Below are positions 54,540 to 63,806 of a stretch of DNA of 64,000 nt, piece by piece. The stretch is from Pseudomonas sp. G.S.17 (GTDB taxonomy: Bacteria > Pseudomonadota > Gammaproteobacteria > Pseudomonadales > Pseudomonadaceae). Numbering within the stretch: position 1 is the first letter of the stretch; the number at the start of each line of letters is the position of its first letter. A program made the translations under genes and the position numbers. The notes beneath the pieces are model-generated. The model had not been told where the DNA came from. It worked only from the letters and a program-made list of their open reading frames with translations, and did no database searches. Location: the NCBI RefSeq assembly GCF_038096165.1, contig NZ_CP151076.1:3903501-3967500 (forward strand), written 5' to 3'.

Positions 54540-54634
54540 GTGGGAGCGAGCTTGCTCGCGAAAAACGAACGGAAACCGGGTTTATCCAGACAGCACGCGT
54601 CATCGTTGACTTCCTTCGCGAGCAAGCTCCCCAC
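54540..54634. repeat. REP pair
   Basis: GTGGGAGCGAGCTTGCTCGCG faces TTCGCGAGCAAGCTCCCCAC (arm degenerate by deletion). It lies within the gene-free 54247-55051 region. Further half-copies follow near 54685-54706. Confidence 0.82.
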
Positions 54635-54739
54635 AAGGAGGCCAGCGCTCACGGCGTAGATCTGTGTCGCCGCCGTTAAACCTCGCGAATAAATTCGCTC
54701 CTACAGTTGAGATACGGTCCACACCGCCCCGTCAAACCA

Positions 54740-54990
54740 CGCTGGCCGGAATTCGATGTTGATTTGGAGGGTAAACCGGCAGGACGCCGGTTTAGCCGCA
54801 CTGGGCCAGGGATGGCCCTTTGCGGCGGCCCTCCAAATCAATGTCGGATGACGGGCATGCCGAGCCAAAGCGAGGGACCGAGTGGTGGGGCAAGAGCGTT
54901 TGGTTACTTTCGCGCTTTTCGAAAGTGAGGCGCCGTAAGGGCGCAACCCTAAGCCGCCGTTACCGCAACAACAGATATGTACGCATTCCC
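54740..54990. repeat. Dispersed-type element with cloverleaf-like core
   Basis: The outer arms GATTTGGAGGG (54761-54771) and CCCTCCAAATC (54829-54839) are perfect. Nested inside are TAAACCGGC/GCCGGTTTA (54772-54794) and GGGCCA/TGGCCC (54803-54818). A tail with TTTGGTTACTTTCGCGC and GAAAGTGAGGCGCCGTAAGG follows. I recall near-identical intergenic stretches from other P. fluorescens genomes, so it is probably a repeated element rather than a gene. Frames through it are not credible. Confidence 0.65.
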
Positions 54991-55051
54991 CTGTAGCAGC
55001 GAATTTATCCGCGACACAGGTGGAATGCGGTCCGCACAGGACGGGAGCCAA

Positions 55052-55495
55052 TCAATCACCGATAGCCCGATCCACCGACGCCTTGCCCGCACCCTCGATC
55101 AATACCGCAATCACGCCGCCGAGCAACGCCAAGGCAAACTCATAACCGTTGTTGGCCATGAACAACCCGTGACTGATATGCACCGAGAAAATCGCCACCA
55201 CCAGCGTCAGCGCAAGCACTACCGCAGCCGGGCGGGCCAACAGACCTATCACCAGGCCCAGGCCGCCGAAGAACTCCGCGCTGCCCGACAGCAACGCCAT
55301 CAGATAACCAGGGTTCAGACCCAGGCTGGCCATGTATTGTCCGGTGCCTTCCAGGCCGTAGCCGCCAAATGCGCCGAACAGCTTCTGGCTGCCGTGAGCG
55401 ATAAAAATGATGCCGACCAGGATACGCACGATGGTCAGACCGTAACCGGCACGGGTAGTGAAAACTGCTTTGATCAGAGGGCTCATGCTGCTCAT
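55052..55495 (-). CDS. DoxX-family inner-membrane protein
   Basis: 147 residues with four TM helices, starting near GLTIVRILVGIIFIAHGSQK and ending ALALLGGVIAVLIEG. GSQKLFGAFGGYG and GSAEFFGGLGLVIGLL are DoxX family signatures. A start three codons further in (55486) is also possible and has slightly better spacing to TGGA. Family members are linked to redox or thiosulfate metabolism, but no specific role can be assigned here. Confidence 0.87.
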   Translation of the reverse strand: MSSMSPLIKAVFTTRAGYGLTIVRILVGIIFIAHGSQKLFGAFGGYGLEGTGQYMASLGLNPGYLMALLSGSAEFFGGLGLVIGLLARPAAVVLALTLVVAIFSVHISHGLFMANNGYEFALALLGGVIAVLIEGAGKASVDRAIGD

Positions 55496-55582
55496 TCCAT
55501 TAGTGAAGTAATGGCGCCATCATAATCGGATATGCTCATATGATAAGCGCATAAAACCCATCATACCTATCAGTAACTTCGA

Positions 55583-57007
55583 TCACTTCCTGACTGTCAG
55601 CTTTCCGGGTCGGGTGTCTTCCAGAGAGTCGCGCTCGCGATCAAACGCCAGATAATATTTGTTCACACTATTAACGTAGCTCACCACGCCCATTCCAGCC
55701 TGTTCCATCGCCACGCGCTCAGTCTGGAAAAACCATTGATCCGGATTCAAGCCACGCCGCTTGGCCTCGAGACGCATGCCCTGCACACGCTCCGGACCAA
55801 GGTTGTACGCGGCCAGGGTAAAGGCCATGCGTTCGCGCTCATTGAACCTGGGGCCGGCAAAAAACTTGCGGCGGATCAACGCAAGGTATTTGGCCCCGGC
55901 CTGAACATTATTGTCGGCTGTCTGGATATTACCCACGCCGACCCGTTGCGCGGCCGATGGCGTGATCTGCAGCAGGCCGGTGGCGCCGCCGCTGCCTTTG
56001 GCACCCGGATCCAGCGCTGATTCCTTGAATGCCAGGGCCGCCAGATTCAGCCAGTCCATGCCCTGAGCATCTGCGTGACGCTGCAACATCGGGCGCAGTT
56101 CTTCCAGACGCTGGCGATCTGCGCGGGCCAGAGGATTGTGTACGCGATAAAGATTTTTATAGGCCTTCTGGAACGCAACGTCCTGGTTGGCGGGCGCACG
56201 ATAGGTTTTGAGGAAGCTGTCGATCGTGGCGTGCAACACCGACGCGTCCTGGCGCACGTACCAGTTCATGTCGCTGCCGGTGCTCAGGGTCAACGCCCGG
56301 TCGACGCGCAGTTTCGGCATGACCCGCACCCAGCGCTCGGCAATCGGCTGCTCGACTACGGTCAGGTGAAAGATGCCCGCCTGGACCATTTCCAGCACAT
56401 CTTCCACCGCCAGACTCGGATCAACCCACTCGATCTTCACCGGCGGCAGCTTGCGCAACGCCAGGCGCTGGTTCAACTGGTGCACCGCTTCATCGGCCGC
56501 ACTGCCCGCCGACAGACTCAAGGTGCGGCCGGACAGTTGCTCCACATGTTTGAAGCCGCGCTCGCCCTTGACTCCGATCAGCACCAACGGCACCTGGCTG
56601 ACGATGGGCGCGCTGGCCTCGATGCCCTTCACGCCCGTGGCATCGAGCAGTTCACCCGGCGCAACCAGATCGCCCTCGCCGCGTCGCAATGCGCTGAGCA
56701 ACTGAGTCTTGGCTTTGGGAATGATTTTGAAGGTGATCTGCTGGCCGTCGCGGGAATGACTGTTGAGGTATTTCTCGAAGGCCTGGAGACGGTGATATTC
56801 GACGCCGATCTCTTCGCCCTGCACATCGCCGGAACTGTTGCGGCTCTGGTTGACCAGCACGCGCAACACCTTGCTGCTGCGGATAGCGGCCAGGTCCCGG
56901 ACCTGGGTTTTGTGCTGCACCAGTTGCGGACCAGCCTGACGCGCGTTCGCCGGGAACGGTGCCAAGGTCAACAGAAAAACCACGGGGACAATCAAGGCTC
57001 GGATCAT
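55583..57007 (-). CDS. MltF-like lytic transglycosylase with solute-binding domain
   Basis: 474 residues with a signal peptide (MIRALIVPVVFLLTLAPFPA). Residues about 45-270 form a type-3 solute-binding domain (SKVLRVLVNQSRNSSGDVQG, GEEIGVEYHRLQAFEKYL). The C-terminal SLT goose-lysozyme-like domain has LAALAFKESALDPGAKGSGG, whose Glu is the catalytic acid, and GATGLLQITPSAAQRVGV, AFTLAAYNLGPERVQ. The two-domain layout is that of MltF, which cleaves peptidoglycan in the periplasm under control of the first domain. The sequence is divergent from canonical MltF, so it is probably a paralogue. Confidence 0.87.
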   Translation of the reverse strand: MIRALIVPVVFLLTLAPFPANARQAGPQLVQHKTQVRDLAAIRSSKVLRVLVNQSRNSSGDVQGEEIGVEYHRLQAFEKYLNSHSRDGQQITFKIIPKAKTQLLSALRRGEGDLVAPGELLDATGVKGIEASAPIVSQVPLVLIGVKGERGFKHVEQLSGRTLSLSAGSAADEAVHQLNQRLALRKLPPVKIEWVDPSLAVEDVLEMVQAGIFHLTVVEQPIAERWVRVMPKLRVDRALTLSTGSDMNWYVRQDASVLHATIDSFLKTYRAPANQDVAFQKAYKNLYRVHNPLARADRQRLEELRPMLQRHADAQGMDWLNLAALAFKESALDPGAKGSGGATGLLQITPSAAQRVGVGNIQTADNNVQAGAKYLALIRRKFFAGPRFNERERMAFTLAAYNLGPERVQGMRLEAKRRGLNPDQWFFQTERVAMEQAGMGVVSYVNSVNKYYLAFDRERDSLEDTRPGKLTVRK

Positions 57008-57198
57008 TCACTCTCCAGGGAAATGCCGGTTCAATAGCATGGAAAAAACGGGGGAATTACAGGCACGGGCTTAGCGCGACTGATGTCGAATCTATCAACC
57101 GGACTGAATAACAGCGCTCAATCAGTTGAATTGACTGGGTTTCTTATTAATTACCGAAGCTCTGATATCCTCAGCGGTCTCCGGCTTGAGGTAGCACC

Positions 57199-58017
57199 AT
57201 GCAACTCATCGACATCGGCGTCAATCTGACAAATCCCAGCTTCGCCTCGCAACGACAGGCGGTTCTCGATCGAGCCTATGCCGCGGGCGTCTGTCAACTG
57301 GTCGTTACCGGCACCAGTATCGAGGGCAGCGAACAGGCTTTGCAGCTCTGTCACGAACTGGATGAAGATGCCAGGCACCTGTTCAGCACTGCGGGAATTC
57401 ATCCCCATTCAGCGAGCGATTGGACCACCGATACCGAGCAACAGTTGCGTGCCCTGCTCAAAGAAAATCGCGTGCGCGCCGTCGGCGAATGCGGTCTGGA
57501 TTTCAATCGCGATTTCTCCCCACGCCCGCAACAGGAAAAAGTCCTGGAGGCGCATCTGGCGTTGGCGGTCGAATTGCAATTGCCCGTATTTCTTCACGAA
57601 CGCGACGCCAGCCAGCGTCTGCTGGAGATTCTGCGCGACTATCGCGACCGTCTTCCCGCCGCTGTCGTGCATTGTTTTACCGGCGAACAACGAGCATTGT
57701 TCAGCTATCTGGACCTTGATCTGCACATCGGCATCACCGGCTGGATCTGCGATGAGCGCCGTGGTACGCACCTGCATCCGCTGGTCCGCGACATTCCCCG
57801 TGGTCGTTTGATGCTGGAAAGCGATGCGCCGTACCTGCTGCCGCGTACCTTGCGACCCAAGCCGAAAAATGGCCGCAACGAACCGGCCTACCTGCCCGAA
57901 GTGTTGCGCGAAGTGGCTCTGCATCGGGGCGAAACCGAGGAAGACCTGGCCGCCCACAGCAGCCGCTGCGCACGCACTTTTTTCGACTTGCCCGAGCTTG
58001 CGGACGCTCACGTCTGA
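57199..58017 (+). CDS. tatD: TatD-family metal-dependent hydrolase (DNase)
   Basis: 272 residues. Metal ligands of the TIM-barrel TatD family are visible: HPH near residue 74, E in [12 protein letters not shown] near 97, H in VFLHERD near 131, H in VHCFTG near 156, and D in [11 protein letters not shown] near 207. [12 protein letters not shown] at the start and [12 protein letters not shown] at the end fit TatD itself rather than YcfH or YjjV. TatD enzymes have 3'-5' exonuclease activity. It precedes an MCP gene; no functional link is evident. Confidence 0.88.
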   Translation: MQLIDIGVNLTNPSFASQRQAVLDRAYAAGVCQLVVTGTSIEGSEQALQLCHELDEDARHLFSTAGIHPHSASDWTTDTEQQLRALLKENRVRAVGECGLDFNRDFSPRPQQEKVLEAHLALAVELQLPVFLHERDASQRLLEILRDYRDRLPAAVVHCFTGEQRALFSYLDLDLHIGITGWICDERRGTHLHPLVRDIPRGRLMLESDAPYLLPRTLRPKPKNGRNEPAYLPEVLREVALHRGETEEDLAAHSSRCARTFFDLPELADAHV

Positions 58018-58115
58018 CGTGCGCTTGACCCAAATCAACATATTCTCTGAACATTGGCTCATCATGGTGGCACCTTGCCGCACGTCTACCCACGACTAAC
58101 CAAAGAAGACCTCTT

Positions 58116-59597
58116 ATGGGCACCTGGCTTAGCAACCTTTCGCTGAAGTACAAGTTCTGGGCCGTGAACGCGGTCGCTTTCATTACCACGCTGTTGCTGG
58201 TGGTCTATGCCTCGCAACTCGAACAACAGGCACGCGTCGATGGCGCTCGTCAGTCCGCCCAGGCGCAAGCGCGACTGATCGGTTCGTGGCCCGCCGCACA
58301 AGCGGTTCCCGCTGGCAGCGATGTGTTGGTCATTCCTCAGGGCCAAACCCCGAAATTCAAGGATCAGTCATTGCCGCAACTGGCCAGCGGCACAGGCTGG
58401 GTCGAGCTGAACCTGCAACCGTCGGCGGATGAAAATACCCTGATCGGCGCTCAGGTCGTGGCGCGTGCTGACGGGCAGCGCGTCGCGCTCCTGGCCTTCG
58501 CGCCAAGCCTGACGCAAGTCCTGGAAGCTCGCTTCGTCAACTACGCCATTGCCGTATTTGTCCTGATGCTGGCCATGCTCTGCGCGTCGCAGTTGCTGAT
58601 TCGCTTCCTGCTCAGCCAGCTCAACACCCTCAAGGACGTCATGCTGCACGTGGAGAAAAGCGGCGATCTGTCGGCGCGCGTGCCGCTGACTGGCGATGAT
58701 GAAGTGGGTCAGATGGCCAAGGCCTTCAACGCGATGCAGGCCGGTTATCAACGCGTGGTCAACACCGTTGCCCAGACCGCTGCACGTCTGGATCAGGGCG
58801 CTGCGCATCTAGCGGCCGGCATGAATGACGTGCGCCACGGCATGCTCGGCCAGCAGAGTGAAACCGATCAGGTCGCCACCGCGATCAACGAGATGTCCGC
58901 CACCGTTTATCACATTGCCCAACACGCCAGCACCACGCGCGATCAGTCGCAGACTGCCGACACCCTGGCTGGCGGCGGCAAGGCCGTGGTCGAACGGGTT
59001 CAATTGTCTATCGCAGGTTTGTCCACCGGCGTGCAGCAAACCGCCGAGATGATTCAGCGCCTGGCCGAAGACAGTCAGAAGATCAACGGCGTGGTCGGCG
59101 TGATTCACAGCATTGCCGAACAGACCAACCTGTTGGCGCTCAACGCGGCCATCGAGGCCGCACGGGCCGGTGAAATGGGCCGTGGCTTTGCCGTCGTCGC
59201 AGATGAAGTGCGCAACCTGGCCAAGCGCGTGCAGACCTCCACCGATGAAATCACCACCATGGTTTCCGCGTTGCAGGCTGGGACTCGCGACGCGGTGGAT
59301 TTCATGCAGGACAGCTCCTTCAAGGCGGACGAATGCGTGCAGCAGGCTCAGGAAGCCGGCGATGCACTCGCCGCTATCGCCGGCGCGGTTGCGCAGATGC
59401 GCGAGAGCAACACGCAGATCGCCGTCGCCGCGCAGCAGCAAAGTCAGGTTGCCGAAGACATGAATCGCGCCGTGGTCAGCATTCGTGATGTGACTGAACG
59501 CACTGTGAACCAGACCGTGGATTCCGCCACCACCAGTAGCGAGCTCGCGACCCTGGCCGGTGAGCTGAGCAAGGCCATCGGTCAACTCAAGCTGTAA
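58116..59597 (+). CDS. Methyl-accepting chemotaxis protein
   Basis: 493 residues. TM1 is about residues 14-34 ([20 protein letters not shown]). A short periplasmic domain of about 105 residues follows, then TM2 about 145-168 ([20 protein letters not shown]), HAMP (about 168-222) and a cytoplasmic signalling coiled coil. The hairpin tip [20 protein letters not shown] leads into [16 protein letters not shown]. No C-terminal CheR-binding pentapeptide is seen. The small sensor domain is not a recognised family, so the ligand is unknown. Confidence 0.93.
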   Translation: MGTWLSNLSLKYKFWAVNAVAFITTLLLVVYASQLEQQARVDGARQSAQAQARLIGSWPAAQAVPAGSDVLVIPQGQTPKFKDQSLPQLASGTGWVELNLQPSADENTLIGAQVVARADGQRVALLAFAPSLTQVLEARFVNYAIAVFVLMLAMLCASQLLIRFLLSQLNTLKDVMLHVEKSGDLSARVPLTGDDEVGQMAKAFNAMQAGYQRVVNTVAQTAARLDQGAAHLAAGMNDVRHGMLGQQSETDQVATAINEMSATVYHIAQHASTTRDQSQTADTLAGGGKAVVERVQLSIAGLSTGVQQTAEMIQRLAEDSQKINGVVGVIHSIAEQTNLLALNAAIEAARAGEMGRGFAVVADEVRNLAKRVQTSTDEITTMVSALQAGTRDAVDFMQDSSFKADECVQQAQEAGDALAAIAGAVAQMRESNTQIAVAAQQQSQVAEDMNRAVVSIRDVTERTVNQTVDSATTSSELATLAGELSKAIGQLKL

Positions 59598-59701
59598 CGG
59601 CAACGGCCCTATTGCACCGATAGTCAGGCTTGATTCGCTGCATTCGCGAGTCAGGCCTACGCTTCAGGTATCGATTTGATGCAGTGAAGAGGACAGCAGT
59701 A

Positions 59702-59917
59702 ATGACCAAGCGACTTTCCAATCTCCACACGTGGCAATGGCACGCCGATAATCACCGCCCTCCAGCCAACCTTGTGCTGAATGTCCTCGCGCGGCCGCTG
59801 TTTATCCTTGCGGCGCTGCTGATCGTCGACGGCCTGATTTCCTGCAGCTTTTCGTCACTGGCAATTGGCGTGATCGGTTTGATTGCCGGGTTGGGGATTC
59901 AGCGGCACGGGTGTTGA
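59702..59917 (+). CDS. Small membrane protein of unknown function
   Basis: 71 residues from MTKRLSNLHTWQWHADNHRP. One or two hydrophobic segments (LVLNVLARPLFILAALLIVD; SSLAIGVIGLIAGLGIQ) indicate an inner-membrane protein. A GAGGA lies about ten bases upstream of the start. No family recognised; it follows the MCP gene by about 100 bases. Confidence 0.5.
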   Translation: MTKRLSNLHTWQWHADNHRPPANLVLNVLARPLFILAALLIVDGLISCSFSSLAIGVIGLIAGLGIQRHGC

Positions 59918-59934
59918 ATGGTTTGAATCCCGTG

Positions 59935-60068
59935 GGACCGGATTCATCCGGGAAGGTATTGGCAGCAGGCCCGTTGGAGCGAGGCTTGCCCGCGAAGGCT
60001 TTGTGGCAGGCGATATATCTGCTGCGCCCGCTGCAACGCCTTCGGGAATAAATTCCCTCCTACACACG
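59935..60068. repeat. Cluster of REP-type half-palindromes
   Basis: GGACCGGATTCATCCGGGAAGG, GGAGCGAGGCTTGCCCGCGAAGG and CCTTCGGGAATAAATTCCCTCCT belong to three REP variants. They lie between the small membrane protein gene and the convergent thioesterase gene. Confidence 0.75.
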
Positions 60069-60091
60069 AGCGCGCGCCCCCAACAAGTCTC

Positions 60092-60886
60092 CTACCCAAA
60101 CACCGTCACCGTCTGCCGACTGATCGCCACCAACTCGCCGGCTGGCGACCAGAGCATTGCGGCAGTGTGGCCATAGCCATCACGGGCATGTTCGATCACT
60201 GCGCGATACGTGCACCAGTCATGAATGCTCAACTGCGGTAGCGGCTGGACGAATTCGATGGTCCAGGTCAGCGAACTGCCCGGGGCCGGTTTGCTCAAAT
60301 GCGGCAGCAGCGCTGGCGGCCAGGTGTCGACCAAGGCCAACAGATGCGCCTCGGTGAGACGCCCTTCTTCGACTTCGCGAAAGCGCACATACCCACCGAT
60401 GGCAGGCGAAGGCGTGTTGCTGAATGGCATCCCGCCCAAGCCCCAACGCATGTCCATGAAACGCAAATACTCAGGCATCACGCCGCTGATAAAGGGCAGC
60501 TGAGGGCATTCTGCGAAGGGTTTGAGGTTTGGCGCCGGATCGGCCTGCACGGCAATCACCGACTCGCGCGGCGCACCGAAGCTGCCTTGCATCAGCGTCA
60601 TGACCTGGCCGTTTTGCATGGCGCGACCCAGCACCTGGCTGACCGCCTTGCCTTCACGCAGGACTTCGACTTCGAACGAGATCGGCACATCCGGCTCCGC
60701 AGGCCCGACGAAGGTGATTGCCAGGGAGCGTACCGGCCGGTTTTCCGGGACCCTGGCGCGCATGGCTTCGTATTGCAAAGCGGCCATCAGGCCACCAAAA
60801 CACGCCCTTCCCTGCCCCCACTCGGCCGGGATCGTGACAGACAGCGGGTTATCGTTGACTGCGTTGACCAACTCGGAAAAGTTCAT
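60092..60886 (-). CDS. Acyl-CoA thioesterase family protein (TesB-like double hotdog)
   Basis: 264 residues from MNFSELVNAVNDNPLSVTIP (ATG at 60884-60886); the longer frame was rejected. Two hotdog halves are recognisable: ACFGGLMAALQYEAMRARVP with VRSLAITFVGPAEPDVPISF, and later LTEAHLLALVDTWPPALLPH with TWTIEFVQPLP. This is the thioesterase-like superfamily found in fatty acid metabolism. The actual thioester is unknown. Confidence 0.82.
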   Translation of the reverse strand: MNFSELVNAVNDNPLSVTIPAEWGQGRACFGGLMAALQYEAMRARVPENRPVRSLAITFVGPAEPDVPISFEVEVLREGKAVSQVLGRAMQNGQVMTLMQGSFGAPRESVIAVQADPAPNLKPFAECPQLPFISGVMPEYLRFMDMRWGLGGMPFSNTPSPAIGGYVRFREVEEGRLTEAHLLALVDTWPPALLPHLSKPAPGSSLTWTIEFVQPLPQLSIHDWCTYRAVIEHARDGYGHTAAMLWSPAGELVAISRQTVTVFG

Positions 60887-61009
60887 GCTCACCACCAAAA
60901 ATGAAGGATCTGAAATCTGCAACGATCTTAACCAGCTGTTGATCGGCGTGCAGGCTCCATATCCGCCATTTCTGCGGGGTGATTGCAAAAGAGGTTCGTC
61001 AACAGCTGC

Positions 61010-61810
61010 TCAGGACTTGCCGTTGAAGCACGCCTTCGCCAGACGTTTGAGTGATACGTCGGCCTTTTTCTCCGCGCGCACGATGCCCAGATGCCAGCCG
61101 GCAATGCAGGGGGCCAGATCCCGTTGCTGCCCGGCCTGCGCCAGCCATTGCAGGTGATCGTGCCAGTTGCCCAATGTCCCTTGAGCATCCTTCAGGCACG
61201 CCTGGGTCTTGGCCGACTGATGACTGAGTTGCGGGTAAGCTTCAGCGGCGTAGCGCACCCGTTTGATCAGCAAACGCAGACGATGTCGGTCATGGGCAGG
61301 ATCGGCCATGGCTTCGCTGAGCTTTTTCCATTGTTTGTCGATGCGCTTTTCGATGCTTTGACGCAAGCCACTCAACAGCTTCTGGCGCTGCTGGACGCGA
61401 ATGAAACCCGGAAATTGATCAAGCATGCCAAACAGTCGATTGAGTTCCGTCGATTCAGCTACGCGCTGATAAGCCTGGCTGACTTGATCGGTACGCCAGC
61501 GCGCCGCTTCGGTCATCCCCAGTTCGGCGAGGTGTGCGGCCAGCACTTCCATGTCCCGCAGCGGCGTGGTCAGTTGACCTACCGCTTTGGCCGCCTCTTC
61601 CAGCTGCTCGACACCCGACAGTCCGCGCAACGGGCGCAGCAAGCTGCGTAGTCGACGCACCGTGGTACGCAAATCGTGCAGCGCTTCGCTGTCAGTGGAA
61701 GCCGTAAGTCGCGCGTGGCAGGCAAGCAATTTGATGTCGAGGGTTAAAATCTCTGCGACCAGATGGTCGACCATCGATGACATATCTTGATCCTTATTCG
61801 GTTTACTCAC
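61010..61810 (-). CDS. CHAD-domain protein
   Basis: 266 residues; a start at 61783 (MSSMVDHLVAEIL) is also possible. Conserved histidine and basic residues typical of CHAD are in ALHDLRTTVRRLRSLLRPL and DRHRLRLLIKRVRYAAEAY, in an all-helical protein. CHAD domains bind polyphosphate; their activity beyond that is not settled. Its start overlaps the stop of the upstream tgpA gene by eight bases. Confidence 0.88.
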   Translation of the reverse strand: MSKPNKDQDMSSMVDHLVAEILTLDIKLLACHARLTASTDSEALHDLRTTVRRLRSLLRPLRGLSGVEQLEEAAKAVGQLTTPLRDMEVLAAHLAELGMTEAARWRTDQVSQAYQRVAESTELNRLFGMLDQFPGFIRVQQRQKLLSGLRQSIEKRIDKQWKKLSEAMADPAHDRHRLRLLIKRVRYAAEAYPQLSHQSAKTQACLKDAQGTLGNWHDHLQWLAQAGQQRDLAPCIAGWHLGIVRAEKKADVSLKRLAKACFNGKS

Positions 61811-63806
61811 TGATACCCTTGGCCGCCGACAGACGCCAGGGCAAACGACGCCGCAAACGTTTCAAACAGCGACGCAGCTCAGCGGCCGAGGTCGTACGGC
61901 CCGCGTAGCGCTGCGCCTGAAATTCCTCGCAAAAGGCTTGGATCAGCTCCGCGTGTTCGGGAAGCGACAACCCGGCACGCCGGGCGAATTCCTGCACCCC
62001 TTCGCCGGGCATGCGCCGTAATCCGCGCCGCGCCAGCAAGCGCTCGAACGCGTTGAACAGACGCAGTTGCGAGTCGCTTTCACGCTGCCATGGCTTGAAA
62101 ATCCACAGCGCAACCAACGCCAGCACCAATCCGGCCGCGCCAATAAACGCCGGAGCTTCCAGCCCGGAGAACCAGCGGTTGAACACTTGCAGCTGTTGTT
62201 GCCCTTGATAACCAAGGACCCAACGCTGCCAGCCGTAGTTCAAGTTATCCCAACTCAAGCGCAGGCCATTGATCCACGGCACGTTGCGATAGCGCAGCGC
62301 CGACATGGGCGAATCTTCGAGAAACGCCTCGTCGGCGGCCAGCGCCTGCTCCAGCCCTTGTTCGATACGTTGCGGCGCCACCGCTGCGGTCGGATCAACG
62401 CTGCGCCAGCCAATGCCCGGCTGCCAGTATTCGACCCACGCGTGCGCGTCAAACTGGCGCACGGTCAGGTAATTGCCGTCGGGGTTCAGTTCGCCGCCCT
62501 GATAGCCCGCCACTACCCGCGCCGGAATTCCTGCCGCGCGCAGCACGAAGGTCATGGCACCGGCGTAATGGGCACAGAACCCACGGCGACTGTCGAACAG
62601 AAAACTGTCGATGCTCTCCGGCCCCAGCGTCGGCGGCTTGAGGGTGTAATGAAAAGACTCACGGCTGAAGTAACCGAGCATGGCGTCAACCAGCGCGTCG
62701 GGTTTGGGATGGTTGCGCAGCAGATCGCTGGCCCATTGCCGCGCCTGGGGATTGCCCTTGGGCGGAAGTTGCAGATCCTGGCGCTGGATATTTTCGCTGA
62801 GCTGCCCATCGCGGGTCGCGTCCGGCCAGGAATTGACGCTGTACAGCAACGACTGCTCCACCGGGCGGCGGCGTTGCAGGCGGAAGTCACTCATCTGGCG
62901 CACGTCCGGCAGGCTGCTCTCGCCGACGTCCAGGGTCGACAGCCAGGGACGCCCGCTGGGCTCCATGACGATGCTGTAACTTACGGTTTCGCCATGTTTT
63001 TGCCATTGCGGTAGCTGTACCGTTTGCGCGCGCCCGGTCTGGGACCAGCGCCGACCGTCGAACTGCTCAAGGGTCAACGAGCGCCAGTACAACTGATTGC
63101 GCGCCGGTATCGCGCCGTCGAAACTGGCACGAAAGACCAGCGCGGCGGATTTGCTCAGTTCGGCGATATCCCCCGGTGCCATGCTATCGGAAAGCCCGGT
63201 CATCGCCTTGTTGCTCGGTTGCGGCAACGACCACAGCGGCTCCAGCCGGGGGAAGAACAAAAACAGCACCAGCATCAAAGGCACCGCTTGCAGCAGCAAT
63301 TTGAGCGCCAGCTTGAGGCTATTGACGGGGTTGCCCGGCGCATCGGTCTGCTGCAAACCGATCAAGGCTGCCAGCAGCGTACTGACCGGCAACAGCGTGA
63401 ATGCCGCCCACAGCAGGCTGTCTTCAAACAGATAACCCACCACCACGCAGAAAAAGCCGAGAAAGATCAGCACCAGCGCATCACGACGAGTGCGCATTTC
63501 CAGCATCTTCAGGATGAACGCGGCAATCAGTAGTGCCGCGCCGGCATCCAGTCCGACCAGACTGCCTCGGGCCAGATACACGCCGCCCGCCGTGCCCACC
63601 AGCAAGCCCGACTTGACCCAGGTTCCGGGAGGGCGGACGCGCATGCGGAAAATCTGCACGCGCCACAGGCTGCACGCCAGCCACAGACCCAGGATCGACC
63701 AGGGCACATGGGTAATGAACGGCACGATCACCAACGCCTGCGCCAGCAGCAACCACATCAGGCTGCCCCGAGGAATAGGCAGGCTCAGGCCGGAATCTGC
63801 GCTCAT
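61803..63806 (-). CDS. tgpA: TgpA-like transglutaminase/protease membrane protein (DUF3488)
   Basis: 667 residues. Five or six TM helices in the first 190 residues (LIPRGSLMWLLLAQALVIV, LVLIFLGFFCVVVGYLF) precede a periplasmic transglutaminase-like domain with GFCAHYAGAMTFVLRAAGIP (Cys near 408), DAHAWVEYWQPGIGWRSVDP (His near 453, Asp near 467), then one more TM helix near 565. This is the complete Cys-His-Asp triad. TgpA is described as essential for viability in Pseudomonas aeruginosa. It overlaps the DUF58 gene upstream by four bases, the usual arrangement with a MoxR ATPase. Confidence 0.92.
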   Translation of the reverse strand: MSADSGLSLPIPRGSLMWLLLAQALVIVPFITHVPWSILGLWLACSLWRVQIFRMRVRPPGTWVKSGLLVGTAGGVYLARGSLVGLDAGAALLIAAFILKMLEMRTRRDALVLIFLGFFCVVVGYLFEDSLLWAAFTLLPVSTLLAALIGLQQTDAPGNPVNSLKLALKLLLQAVPLMLVLFLFFPRLEPLWSLPQPSNKAMTGLSDSMAPGDIAELSKSAALVFRASFDGAIPARNQLYWRSLTLEQFDGRRWSQTGRAQTVQLPQWQKHGETVSYSIVMEPSGRPWLSTLDVGESSLPDVRQMSDFRLQRRRPVEQSLLYSVNSWPDATRDGQLSENIQRQDLQLPPKGNPQARQWASDLLRNHPKPDALVDAMLGYFSRESFHYTLKPPTLGPESIDSFLFDSRRGFCAHYAGAMTFVLRAAGIPARVVAGYQGGELNPDGNYLTVRQFDAHAWVEYWQPGIGWRSVDPTAAVAPQRIEQGLEQALAADEAFLEDSPMSALRYRNVPWINGLRLSWDNLNYGWQRWVLGYQGQQQLQVFNRWFSGLEAPAFIGAAGLVLALVALWIFKPWQRESDSQLRLFNAFERLLARRGLRRMPGEGVQEFARRAGLSLPEHAELIQAFCEEFQAQRYAGRTTSAAELRRCLKRLRRRLPWRLSAAKGISE

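Noticed and set aside
54701..55051. 116-codon and neighbouring frames across the cloverleaf element
   Set aside because: They run through a palindromic dispersed element, lack ribosome sites and have no protein-like composition.
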